A DNA stretch of 59,415 nucleotides, from assembly GCF_003265365.1 (NCBI RefSeq), contig NZ_AUPM01000043.1, positions 1 to 59,415 on the forward strand, written 5' to 3'. The translations under genes and the position numbers were made by a program. Of this stretch, positions 37,414 through 45,913 are shown piece after piece. The DNA comes from Petrotoga sp. 9PW.55.5.1 (GTDB taxonomy: Bacteria > Thermotogota > Thermotogae > Petrotogales > Petrotogaceae). Within the stretch, counting starts at the first letter, position 1, and each line of letters begins with the position of its first letter. The notes under the pieces are model-generated. The model saw nothing but the letters and a program-made list of their open reading frames with translations, was not told where the DNA came from and searched no databases.

Positions 37414-38103
37414 TTAATTTTTTCCAATCCGAAAAAAAATAGGAGAGTGAATAATTAAGTTTCTACCCCCGTTTTTTCTAAATACTATGGAAACAAGTTG
37501 AGCATCATTTTTTTTATCCCCATATGCTACATATATATGCTGTGCTTTTAAGTGATTTTTTTCTAAAAGAACTACTGTATCGGATAAAATATACGGATGA
37601 ATTACCAAAGAACCTAAACTTTTATTTTTCAGAAGATACTTCGAAGCATATAAAAAGTTATCAAGAATTTCTAAATTTTCTGATGAACGGGCAGTTCTTC
37701 TATCTTCTAATTTATTTTTTATACCATCAAAATAATGCGGAGGATTAAAAATTAAGTAATCAGCAACTTCGGTATTGAATTGTTCTTTAATGTTTTTAAC
37801 AGATAGATTGTAAAATTCTACATTTGTTGATTGGTTGGCATTTTTATTTTTTAATGAACACTCATATAACTTTTTTTGTATCTCAATCCCTATTATTTGA
37901 CTTTTCGGATAAATTTTCCCTAAAACCAAACTTACATGACCTATACCGCTTCCCAACTCAAATATCTTAAAATTTTCCTTTGCAAAACAAGTTAATAACA
38001 GTAATACACTAGCGTGTGTTGGCAAATGACTTTCGTTAGGAGTTTCAAGTTTTAAATTTCTATAAATATGGTCAATTTGTCTTATTTTATCTTCCATCAT
38101 CAT
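37414..38103 (-). CDS. tRNA1(Val) N6-adenine methyltransferase-like protein
   Basis: A Rossmann-fold SAM-dependent methyltransferase of 229 residues. Motif I is FELGSGIGHVSLVLG (about 47-61) and the catalytic motif of N6-adenine methylases is NPPHYF. The layout, with RRTARSSENLEI after the catalytic loop, matches the TrmN6/YfiC group that modifies A37 of tRNA-Val1. It starts with three ATG codons in a row, overlapping the end of the lipoprotein gene by 17 bases. The substrate assignment is from family resemblance. Confidence 0.82.
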   Translation of the reverse strand: MMMEDKIRQIDHIYRNLKLETPNESHLPTHASVLLLLTCFAKENFKIFELGSGIGHVSLVLGKIYPKSQIIGIEIQKKLYECSLKNKNANQSTNVEFYNLSVKNIKEQFNTEVADYLIFNPPHYFDGIKNKLEDRRTARSSENLEILDNFLYASKYLLKNKSLGSLVIHPYILSDTVVLLEKNHLKAQHIYVAYGDKKNDAQLVSIVFRKNGGRNLIIHSPIFFRIGKN

Positions 38104-39883
38104 TAGTTATAACAGTACCTCTTTCTTGAAGTATTATATTTGGTATCTTCCCATTATTAACAAATACAGAGAATTCTCTAATACTTGCCTGCGCGATTTG
38201 AGAATTTATGGAGTTCAAATAAGAAAAAGATGAAATATTTAATAGCCTTATACCCGTGTTTTCTAATACTGTTCTGGTATTAATAGAAGTGGTTAATAAA
38301 TCTATGTTAGAATCAGCAATAAAAGCTTCTTTGGTGTTTTCTAAAGAAATTTCTTTTAGACTGGAATCTAGGATGTAAACCCCAGATGAGTTTATTACTT
38401 GAATGTAATTACTACTTTTACCATCATATATGCATACTCTTTCAGTGTTTTCTATTTCGATAAAACCATAATCATCTATAGAAACATTTTTTAAAAAAAG
38501 CAAACTTCCATTTCCCGTTATTTTTATTCCTTCAAGATCCGTGTCATAAAAAATTACTGTTCCTCCATTTAGTCTTATTTCTCCATCCCCAAAAATGTTA
38601 GTTTTCTCTGCTCCAGGCATCACATACAAAGTACCTTCAACTAGTATAACCGATCCATTATAAAATCTAATAGAGCTTCCTGATTCAATAATCATTTTTC
38701 TGTTTTCAGAAAGTAAAATATTTGAAGCTACTACATATGGAGAATTCATATGAGACAAAAAAATATTTTCATCTACTCTTCTGATAGTTTCAGATGTATA
38801 AAGTCGAAAATTATCCGCAACTGAAATTATAGGTTCAGAAGGGAATCCGTGAGTATTATTACTTGTTACACCTCTAATAAACAAAATGTTTTCATGTGGA
38901 TTTTTTAAAAAATTATTTTGTATATTGTATACTTCTTTCCAACCAAATATTTTCTCATAATTTTCAATAGAATATTTTTGAAAATCCTGGTCATACTTCC
39001 AGGATATATAATCTACTTCATTTGAAATTAGCGTAGTCGCAACTTTAGGATACCTTGGTATAGATTGATCTACTTCTACTTTCATAAATTTTTGAGCCAT
39101 GTTCTTTTTAGAATCAAAAACCATAACGGTGGCTTCTTTAGAATGGTACAATAGTGATTCTGAAATGTATTCGACTTGATTTCCATCATCAATAAAAATT
39201 AGAAAGGTATCATCCCAGTCATCGATTATATCTAAATAACTTTCGGAAAAGACATTAACTTTTAGTGTATCAGAATTTATAATCGGAGGCTTGTCTACAT
39301 TGGTATCTATTTCAAAAACATTAGTAAAGAAATTATTCACATCATCTTTAAAAATAATTTTGAAAGTCTCGATACCTTTATTTTTCTCTAAATCAATAAA
39401 AAAAGTTTCTTTATTAGATGAGGAGGTTGCTATAAGTGTTTCATTTTGAAACAATTTGGCCACTGAAAAATCATTATCTTCCAAAAAATACTCGACGATC
39501 AATGTACCCTTATCCAAATTATAGTTAAAATAGGAAGGCGAAGGAGGAGTGTTATCATAAACTATAGTTGTTGAATAATCCGTAATTAATCGTTTCCTGT
39601 TATCCAAAAAATTAATAGTTAATTTATGTTCTCCTTCTTCTAAACCTTCTAAATATATATCTTGTGTTATTTCAAAAGTATCGTAATAAGAATCATTTGT
39701 AGTTATTTCTACAAATTCTGTGTAAAAGTTGGTTTGCAATCTCAAGGGGTAGTTGCCAGAAACTTTATTGTTGAGTTCTATCCCTAAATTAGATTTATTC
39801 TGGTTCAAAGGAAAAATGGATTCACAACCCACTAATATGATTATTAAAGTTATGGGAATTAAAACCTTAACCAAGAGTTTCAA
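38087..39883 (-). CDS. Lipoprotein of unknown function with beta-rich C-terminus
   Basis: A 598-residue lipoprotein with lipobox ILVGC (Cys20). Residues about 25-300 look like beta-sandwich modules (EGEHKLTINFLDN...VYDNTPPSP). Residues about 370-590 contain many short strands with N, G and D turns (GSVILVEGTLYVMPGAE, GEIRLNGGTVIFYDTD, IEIENTERVCIYDG), suggesting a right-handed beta-helix. I recognise no enzymatic motif. TTG 39883 follows GAGGTGG, inside the end of hflC, with a 3-base gap, so it is co-translated with the HflKC pair. Confidence 0.8.
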   Translation of the reverse strand: MKLLVKVLIPITLIIILVGCESIFPLNQNKSNLGIELNNKVSGNYPLRLQTNFYTEFVEITTNDSYYDTFEITQDIYLEGLEEGEHKLTINFLDNRKRLITDYSTTIVYDNTPPSPSYFNYNLDKGTLIVEYFLEDNDFSVAKLFQNETLIATSSSNKETFFIDLEKNKGIETFKIIFKDDVNNFFTNVFEIDTNVDKPPIINSDTLKVNVFSESYLDIIDDWDDTFLIFIDDGNQVEYISESLLYHSKEATVMVFDSKKNMAQKFMKVEVDQSIPRYPKVATTLISNEVDYISWKYDQDFQKYSIENYEKIFGWKEVYNIQNNFLKNPHENILFIRGVTSNNTHGFPSEPIISVADNFRLYTSETIRRVDENIFLSHMNSPYVVASNILLSENRKMIIESGSSIRFYNGSVILVEGTLYVMPGAEKTNIFGDGEIRLNGGTVIFYDTDLEGIKITGNGSLLFLKNVSIDDYGFIEIENTERVCIYDGKSSNYIQVINSSGVYILDSSLKEISLENTKEAFIADSNIDLLTTSINTRTVLENTGIRLLNISSFSYLNSINSQIAQASIREFSVFVNNGKIPNIILQERGTVITNDDGR

Positions 39884-39886
39884 ATA

Positions 39887-40747
39887 TTATTCCACCTCAT
39901 AAAAATATTTCAACAAAGGTGAATCGTTTGGAAACACCAGTATACTATCCTTGAAAGAATCTTTATAAATATCTGTTATTTTTTGTAATTCATAAAAGTC
40001 TGTATCAAGAGAATATGCCTCTGAATAGATATTGATAGCACTAGCTTCACCTGTACCTCTAATTATATTGGCTTCTTTTTCTGCTTCAGAAACTATTATG
40101 CTTGCTTGTTTATCTGCCTCAGCTTTCATTCTTTGAGATTCCTTTTCACCCTCGGCTCTTAATTGTGCAGCCATCGCGTATCTTTCGCTTTTCATTCTTT
40201 CATACACTGCTTCGGTGTTTTCTTTAGGAAGATCGGTTCTTTTAAGTCTTACTTCTACAACTTCAATTCCGAAACTTTTTAAGGAATTAGAGCTTCTTTT
40301 TTTAATTTCCTCCAAAATAGCTGGTCTTTCAGTGGATAAAACTTCCAAGAAATTGTAATTTCCGATAACATCTCTAGCATGTGAATATACAATGTCATCA
40401 ATCCTTGTTAGAGCAACTTCAACAGTTCTTAGAGTCTCTATGAATTTTTGAGGATCTTCTATTCTCCATATTGCATAAGTATCTGCTAGTATAGTTCTTC
40501 TATCAGAAGTAATTACCCTTTCAACTGGAATGTCGTAAATCATTAACCTTTTTTCAAACTTCTCAACATTATCTACAAATGGAACTTTAGTATATATACC
40601 CGGTTCTGTTCTTATACTTTTAATATTTCCAAATCTAAGAACGATTGCTTGTTGAGTTTGATCTACAATATAGAAGGAAGTAAGAGCAAAAAATATTCCT
40701 AAAAAAACCACTATTATAACTACGGCCCAAAGTGTCATATTTTTCAT
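39887..40747 (-). CDS. hflC: HflC, SPFH-domain modulator of the FtsH protease
   Basis: A 286-residue membrane protein with one N-terminal helix (about 7-27) and an SPFH/prohibitin domain (DQTQQAIVLRFGNIKSIRTEPGIYTKVPFVDNVEKF). A helical stretch rich in Ala, Glu and Arg (AQLRAEGEKESQRMKAEADKQA) and the C-terminal LDTDFYELQKITDIY follow. With HflK it forms the cage around FtsH. It overlaps hflK by four bases. Confidence 0.92.
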   Translation of the reverse strand: MKNMTLWAVVIIVVFLGIFFALTSFYIVDQTQQAIVLRFGNIKSIRTEPGIYTKVPFVDNVEKFEKRLMIYDIPVERVITSDRRTILADTYAIWRIEDPQKFIETLRTVEVALTRIDDIVYSHARDVIGNYNFLEVLSTERPAILEEIKKRSSNSLKSFGIEVVEVRLKRTDLPKENTEAVYERMKSERYAMAAQLRAEGEKESQRMKAEADKQASIIVSEAEKEANIIRGTGEASAINIYSEAYSLDTDFYELQKITDIYKDSFKDSILVFPNDSPLLKYFYEVE

Positions 40748-41745
40748 TGTTGTTCACCACCAATTATCTCACTTAAATTCAAGAAGTTTAAAGTATCACC
40801 CTTTTCAGAAATAACTTGCATTTTTGAATTCTCTATCATCTGCTGAACAGAATCCAAAATCAACCTTTTTTTCGTTACTTCTTCGGAATTTTGATATTCT
40901 TCCAGTAAGGCTTTGAATCTTTCAGCCTCTCCAGTTGCTTTAGCAACTTGTTGATATGCATAAGCTTCAGCATCGTTTATGATTCTTTGAGCTTGTCCTT
41001 CAGCTCTTGGAATAACATCGTTGGTATATCTTTGAGCTTCGTTTATAAACGTTTGTTGATCCTGTCTTGCATTATTTACATCATCAAAAGCAGGAACTAC
41101 AGGAGCTGGAGGGGTAACTGCTTGTAAATATACATTTTCTATCTGAACTCCCGAGTTGTAACTATCCATTATTTCTTGTATTGTTTGTGAGGTTTCCATT
41201 GCAATTTTATCTCTTTCTATTGTCAAAACCTTTTCCAACTCTGATGAGGCAACTTTCTCTCTTAGAACGCTTTCAGCGGTTGATTTTACAAGATCATAAC
41301 CTTGAATAACATTGAAAGCGTATGCTACAGGGTCATTTACCTTATACTGTACTACCGCTTCAATACTAATAATATTTTGATCCCCAGTAATCATCTCAGC
41401 CTCTTCATTAACACTTCTATAGGAAGGAGTCCTTCCATCGCTCGTTGTTCGAAATCCTATTTCAATTTTGTTTATAGTTCTTACATCAACTATAACATGA
41501 GATTGAAAAGGAACAGGAAGATGAAAATGTATTCCGGGTCCTGTTGTTGAAGTATATTCTCCAAATGTCTTAACCAACGCTACTTCTGAAGGCCCTACCT
41601 GATAAACACCTGTTAGCATATAAATACCTATAGCAACAATAATAGCAACTATTATTATATTTTTCCACCATCCAGAGCCTCTGCCTTTTTTAGTTTCATT
41701 TTTAAACTCATCATTAGGATCAAATATTTCGTACTCAGCCAACAT
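40744..41745 (-). CDS. hflK: HflK, SPFH-domain modulator of the FtsH protease
   Basis: A 333-residue partner of HflC. A short cytosolic tail with GRGSGWW precedes a membrane helix (about 28-48), then the SPFH domain (VGPSEVALVKTFGEYTSTTGPGIHFHLP) and a long helix (VNNARQDQQTFINEAQRYTNDVIPRAEGQAQRI). ATG 41745 is preferred because GGAGG lies five bases upstream; the in-frame ATG four codons earlier overlaps that site. It is the first gene of the long minus-strand operon. Confidence 0.92.
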   Translation of the reverse strand: MLAEYEIFDPNDEFKNETKKGRGSGWWKNIIIVAIIVAIGIYMLTGVYQVGPSEVALVKTFGEYTSTTGPGIHFHLPVPFQSHVIVDVRTINKIEIGFRTTSDGRTPSYRSVNEEAEMITGDQNIISIEAVVQYKVNDPVAYAFNVIQGYDLVKSTAESVLREKVASSELEKVLTIERDKIAMETSQTIQEIMDSYNSGVQIENVYLQAVTPPAPVVPAFDDVNNARQDQQTFINEAQRYTNDVIPRAEGQAQRIINDAEAYAYQQVAKATGEAERFKALLEEYQNSEEVTKKRLILDSVQQMIENSKMQVISEKGDTLNFLNLSEIIGGEQQ

Positions 41746-41878
41746 AAACACCTCCATAAAAACAAAATAAAAGACTTAATTAAGATTATAACACAAAAGT
41801 TGCCTTCAATGATATATTTTTTTACAAGAAAAAAATTTAGTTTGTGACCGTGTTTTTCAATTAAAATCAAGATGTGGG

Positions 41879-41948
41879 TATGAAAATATTTTCTTGCTTG
41901 CAAGATGTTTTTAGTATTATTGAAATTTTTTTCATTATTTGGGAATAA
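41879..41948 (+). repeat. 70-bp block duplicated upstream of the two ABC operons, copy 1
   Basis: This block matches 52081-52150 at 68 of 70 positions. It ends 46 bases before the -35 box of the first ABC operon; the second copy ends 45 bases before its own. It is non-coding in both places. Confidence 0.85.
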
Positions 41949-41994
41949 ACAGTAATATTTTTATATAAATGCTTTTAATCAAATCTTATCTTAC

Positions 41995-42024
41995 TTGACA
42001 ATTATAGGTAATATCTATTATAAT
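41995..42024 (+). promoter_or_regulatory. Promoter of the first peptide-type ABC operon
   Basis: TTGACA (41995-42000), 18 bases, TATAAT (42019-42024). The spacer ATTATAGGTAATATCTAT is identical to that of the promoter at 52196, which suggests an operator inside it. The predicted 5' leader is about 220 bases and holds a short ORF. Confidence 0.82.
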
Positions 42025-42126
42025 AGATATATAGTTTTGACTTGTTGAAATTATTGTTCTAAGTTTGAAAAATGTTTGATTTTTTAAGTACTTATTATTT
42101 AGCAAAAGTAATAGGAGTTAATAAAT

Positions 42127-42189
42127 ATGTTGCACAAATTCAGAGACTTTAAAAATCAGAATTTTCTAAAAATAAGTCTAAGAATTTGA
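42127..42189 (+). CDS. Candidate 20-residue leader peptide ORF
   Basis: ATG preceded by AGGAG nine bases upstream opens a 20-codon frame, MLHKFRDFKNQNFLKISLRI, ending in TGA 63 bases before the substrate-binding-protein gene. It has a good ribosome site but no homology I recognise. It could be a regulatory leader or chance. Confidence 0.35.
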   Translation: MLHKFRDFKNQNFLKISLRI

Positions 42190-42252
42190 AATGGATCTAA
42201 GGCGTTTTAAAATTTTTAACGACAGTAACACAAATTGTAAAGGAGGGGTATT

Positions 42253-44757
42253 ATGAAAAAAGCAACTGTTCTTTGCGTGATGTTGGTAGTATTACTTTCT
42301 GCGTTTGTTTTTGCAGAAAAAGGTCCTATGCCTGACAAGGTGTATTTTGATGTTAGGATGCAACAAGAAGTTGCGGTTCAAGATGTTGCTGCGGGAAATC
42401 TTGATATATATATGAATTCTGTTCCAGCAGCTATTATGAACGCTTTACCCCAGTCCATCTTGAATAATTTGGAGGTTTATTCTGTTCCATCTGGTTCGTG
42501 GTCCTTACTTTTTAACCCTGTTCCGAACGAACCCCCTTATACTGTGAAAGTTGGAGATAAAGAATATTTTAATCCATTGGCTATACAAGAAGTAAGATTT
42601 GCTATGAACTTTTTGATAAATAGACAGTATATTGTAGACGAGATTCAACAAGGTGCAGGTGGTCCAATGTTTACCATGGCAACTCCTGGTCAACCAGGTA
42701 CCCAGCCTTACGTAGATATCGGTGCTAAGATGGGGTTCACACCTGAAGGAAACCAGGAATTGGCTCTTGAAATGATTGAAAATGCGATGAGAGAAGCGGC
42801 CAATCTTCCTGAAAACCAAGGAAGGTTAATAAAACAAGGACAATGGTGGACGTTTGACGGAGAACCTGTAACGTTGAAATTCTTGATTCGTGTTGATGAT
42901 CCTGAAGGAAGATTAAGATCGGGAAGATACATTGCTGATCAGATAGAAAAAGCTGGGATAAAAGTAGAAAGATTGGAAAGGGATAGAAGTGCTATCACAA
43001 CAGCGTACTACTCAAATCCAGCTGATCTTGAATGGCATATTTATACTGAAGGTTGGGGTGCAGGAGCGACAAGAAAGTATTGGCATCATATCGTAAGTCA
43101 AATGTATGCTCCATGGTATGCCAATATGCCAGGTGGCGGAGACCCCGCTAATTGGAATTATGTTCAAGAAGAAATTGATTATTTAACTCAAAAGGTTTAT
43201 ACTGGTAACTTTTCTACTGAAGAAGAATATTGGGATTCTATTTTAAGAGCAACAGAATTAGGAATTGAAGATTCTGTAAGATTGTATATTTCATATCAGG
43301 ATGATTATTATGTAGCGAACAAAAATAATTACAATAGAAGAGTGGCCTATGGATTAGGTGATGGCTTAAATCAATGGTCTATTATAACCTCAGATACTAA
43401 AAATAGAGAAGTAAGGGCAACTCAATATTCTGCACAAGGTGTTTTATTTATGAGTGCATGGAATCCGGTAGGAACAGCTGGATTCAATGATGTTTTCTCC
43501 ATAAATGTCGCTTCTACCATGTACGACTATGGTATGTTCGAAAGTCCTGCTTCTGCTGATATCACACCCTCAAAGATTATTCCAAGATTAGATACTTTGG
43601 ATACTAAATTTGAGATGGATGAAGATGGAGAACTTGTCGGATTAATTCAGGTTCCTGAAGATGCCATTAAGTTTGATCCACACACCAAACAATGGGTTAA
43701 TGTTGGCTCTGGATTAACTTCTATAAGTGTTTGTACGTATGATATTGTATACGGTGTTTGGAATAATGGTGTTTCAGAAAGCTTGGCAGATTATATGTTT
43801 GCACCCGCTTATGCATGGGATCTTTCAGTTGACTCTGGAAGTGGTGATACAAGGTATGATGTAACTTATTCGACAAATACGTTGCCAGGATTAGAAGTTG
43901 AAGTTGCAAGAAAGCTTAACCCAGATGGTTCTATAACGGTATGGTTTAATTATAACTTCCCTGTTGATCTTATGTATCTTGCTTCATGGGGAGCACCGAG
44001 TTGGAATGTATCTGCTTCTGGTCACCCTGTGGGAGTTTCATGGGAAATAGTCGAAGCCTTAACAAGATTAGTCGAGAATGGAGGAGCTTCTGGCAGACAG
44101 TATACTTTCTCTGCAACAGCAGCTGGTGGTAATGTTTATGAAGTAGATGTTATAGAACCGGTATGTGTTGGTGATATAAAAGTTGAATTGCAAAAAATGA
44201 TAAATGAAAATTATGTCCCAGTTTATATAAAAGATTATGTGACCCCTAAAGAAGCTGTTGAAAGATATCAAAAAACACTTGATTTTGTTAACAAACACAA
44301 CCATGCTTATATAGGAAATGGGCCATTTTTCATGGAAAGATACGATCCTGTTGGAAGATTTGTTGAATTAACAGCAGTAAGAGATGAAAGATATCCTTTT
44401 GAACGTGGTTATTGGAATGAATATTTTGAGACCACAAGATTGAATGTTGATGGAATAGATTTAGCTTTTGCAGCTCTTGCAGTTCTTGATTTACCAGTGT
44501 ATATAAATGTATCTGAAGTTCTTTATCCTTACGATACAGCTACACCTGCAGAAGGAGGAAACGTTGAAGTTACATTGATAGCTCCCGATAATCAATGGAC
44601 TTTTAAAGCAGAACCTGAAGCACCTGGTTTGTTCTTGGCAACAATTCCATCGAGTGTTCTTTCGACTTTGGAACCAGGTACTTATTCAATAGTTGTTACA
44701 GCAAGAGCTGAAGGAGCTATTCCTTCAACATATTCCACTTCAATAATTGTTTATTAA
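42253..44757 (+). CDS. Peptide-type ABC transporter substrate-binding protein, 834 residues
   Basis: An exported solute-binding protein of the SBP_bac_5 (OppA/DppA) class. The signal peptide is 1-21 (ending VFA). It contains the family's AVRFAMNFLINRQYIVDEI-like block (residues about 113-135). At 834 residues it is about 250 longer than usual. The extra length includes a C-terminal beta-sandwich (about 750-834, GGNVEVTLIAPDNQWTFKAEP to the end), like those on archaeal and Thermotogota binding proteins. The ligand may be peptides or oligosaccharides. It is first in an SBP-permease-permease-ATPase-ATPase operon. ATG follows AAAGGAGGGGTATT. Confidence 0.87.
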   Translation: MKKATVLCVMLVVLLSAFVFAEKGPMPDKVYFDVRMQQEVAVQDVAAGNLDIYMNSVPAAIMNALPQSILNNLEVYSVPSGSWSLLFNPVPNEPPYTVKVGDKEYFNPLAIQEVRFAMNFLINRQYIVDEIQQGAGGPMFTMATPGQPGTQPYVDIGAKMGFTPEGNQELALEMIENAMREAANLPENQGRLIKQGQWWTFDGEPVTLKFLIRVDDPEGRLRSGRYIADQIEKAGIKVERLERDRSAITTAYYSNPADLEWHIYTEGWGAGATRKYWHHIVSQMYAPWYANMPGGGDPANWNYVQEEIDYLTQKVYTGNFSTEEEYWDSILRATELGIEDSVRLYISYQDDYYVANKNNYNRRVAYGLGDGLNQWSIITSDTKNREVRATQYSAQGVLFMSAWNPVGTAGFNDVFSINVASTMYDYGMFESPASADITPSKIIPRLDTLDTKFEMDEDGELVGLIQVPEDAIKFDPHTKQWVNVGSGLTSISVCTYDIVYGVWNNGVSESLADYMFAPAYAWDLSVDSGSGDTRYDVTYSTNTLPGLEVEVARKLNPDGSITVWFNYNFPVDLMYLASWGAPSWNVSASGHPVGVSWEIVEALTRLVENGGASGRQYTFSATAAGGNVYEVDVIEPVCVGDIKVELQKMINENYVPVYIKDYVTPKEAVERYQKTLDFVNKHNHAYIGNGPFFMERYDPVGRFVELTAVRDERYPFERGYWNEYFETTRLNVDGIDLAFAALAVLDLPVYINVSEVLYPYDTATPAEGGNVEVTLIAPDNQWTFKAEPEAPGLFLATIPSSVLSTLEPGTYSIVVTARAEGAIPSTYSTSIIVY

Positions 44758-44783
44758 AACCAATATTTTTTAGAAACATATTT

Positions 44784-44815
44784 TATGGGCATCCCCTTTT
44801 ATGGGGACGCCCATA
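44784..44815 (+). terminator. Hairpin between binding-protein and permease genes (attenuator-like)
   Basis: TATGGGC (44784-44790) pairs with GCCCATA (44809-44815), with inner CCCC/GGGG. The following T tract is weak (TTTAT), so it probably reduces read-through or protects upstream mRNA rather than ending transcription. A similar arrangement occurs at 56340. Confidence 0.6.
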
Positions 44816-44863
44816 TTTATCGAACTTTTACGAAGTTCATACACAAAGAGGTGGTTGAATTAT

Positions 44864-45913
44864 ATGTATTGGAGATACGCTATAAAAAGAATTCTTATGG
44901 GAATACTGATTTATGTAATCATTATTTTTATATATTCTATCCTTTTCAATACAGTAATGGAAGAAACTCTGAATGGTCAGATAATAGAGATAGTTAATGG
45001 AGAAATGCTTAAAATGTCACAAGTTGGGACGGATCCAGAATATTTGTTACAATATAGACAAACAAGGATCCAAGAGTTACGAACTTTGTATCATTTAGAT
45101 GAGCCTCTTCCCACCAGAATTTTTTGGCGAGCTGTAAATACATTAACTTTTAATTACGGTAACTCGACAATAATGAGGTCTTTCAAAGGAGAAACAGACG
45201 TTCTTGCCATAGTTTTAGAAAGAATTCCTTATACTTTGCTTCTTTTTACCTTCGCTATATTAATTGATATAGTTGTAGGAGTATCTCTCGGTATAAAAAA
45301 AGCACAAAGAGCGGGAAAATTAATGGATCAAAGCACTTCGATTATAACAATGGTAGTGTATGGTTTGCCAAGTTGGTGGTTTGGAATGGTGATGATAATG
45401 TTGTTTGCTTTTACCATTCCTATTTTCCCTTCTGGTGGATTCAACAGTGTTCCGCCTCCTGATACCTTTTTGGCAAGGGTTGTTGATACTTTGTACCATC
45501 TGGCTCTTCCTGTATTAACTTTGGTTTTCATAGGATTTTGGGGAAGGGCATATTTAACAAGAAACATTGTTTTGGGGAATTTACAAGAAGATTTTATAAT
45601 GTCTGCAAGAGCAAGAGGTATACCTGAAAGGTCTGTTTTGTATGGTCATGCTATGAGAACTTCTGCGCCTCCTATTCTCACTATGTCTTTATTGTCTTTG
45701 TTGGCTTCCTTTAATGGAGCCCTTGTATTTGAAGGTATATTCAGTTGGCCAGGCATGGGTAGTTTATATTGGGCTGCTGTTCAACAAAACGATATTCCTG
45801 TTTTATTGGGTAACCTTTCAATAACAACAGCTATTTATATAGCGGGTATTGTAGTTTTGGACTTAATCTATGGATTTCTTGATCCAAGAATAAAAGTAGG
45901 TGGAAAGGCGTGA
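44864..45913 (+). CDS. Peptide-type ABC transporter permease (DppB/OppB-like)
   Basis: An inner-membrane permease of 349 residues. The N-terminal WRYAIKRILMGILIYVIIIF helix starts the DppB pattern. The EAA-loop region reads DFIMSARARGIPERSVLYGHAMRTSAPPILT, where the ATPase docks, and the end LIYGFLDPRIKV is typical. I chose ATG 44864, about nine bases after AGAGGTGG; an ATG at 44801 lies inside the upstream hairpin. It overlaps the next gene by four bases (GTGA). Confidence 0.9.
   Translation: MYWRYAIKRILMGILIYVIIIFIYSILFNTVMEETLNGQIIEIVNGEMLKMSQVGTDPEYLLQYRQTRIQELRTLYHLDEPLPTRIFWRAVNTLTFNYGNSTIMRSFKGETDVLAIVLERIPYTLLLFTFAILIDIVVGVSLGIKKAQRAGKLMDQSTSIITMVVYGLPSWWFGMVMIMLFAFTIPIFPSGGFNSVPPPDTFLARVVDTLYHLALPVLTLVFIGFWGRAYLTRNIVLGNLQEDFIMSARARGIPERSVLYGHAMRTSAPPILTMSLLSLLASFNGALVFEGIFSWPGMGSLYWAAVQQNDIPVLLGNLSITTAIYIAGIVVLDLIYGFLDPRIKVGGKA

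Noticed and set aside
41655-41903. Minus-strand ORF starting MQARKYFH, and a similar one at 51860-52105
   Set aside because: Their common start comes from the duplicated 70-bp upstream block; the remaining sequences are unrelated and run antisense into real genes.
44801-44863. Longer N-terminus for the first permease
   Set aside because: That start lies inside the intercistronic hairpin and has no ribosome site; AGAGGTGG points to ATG 44864.
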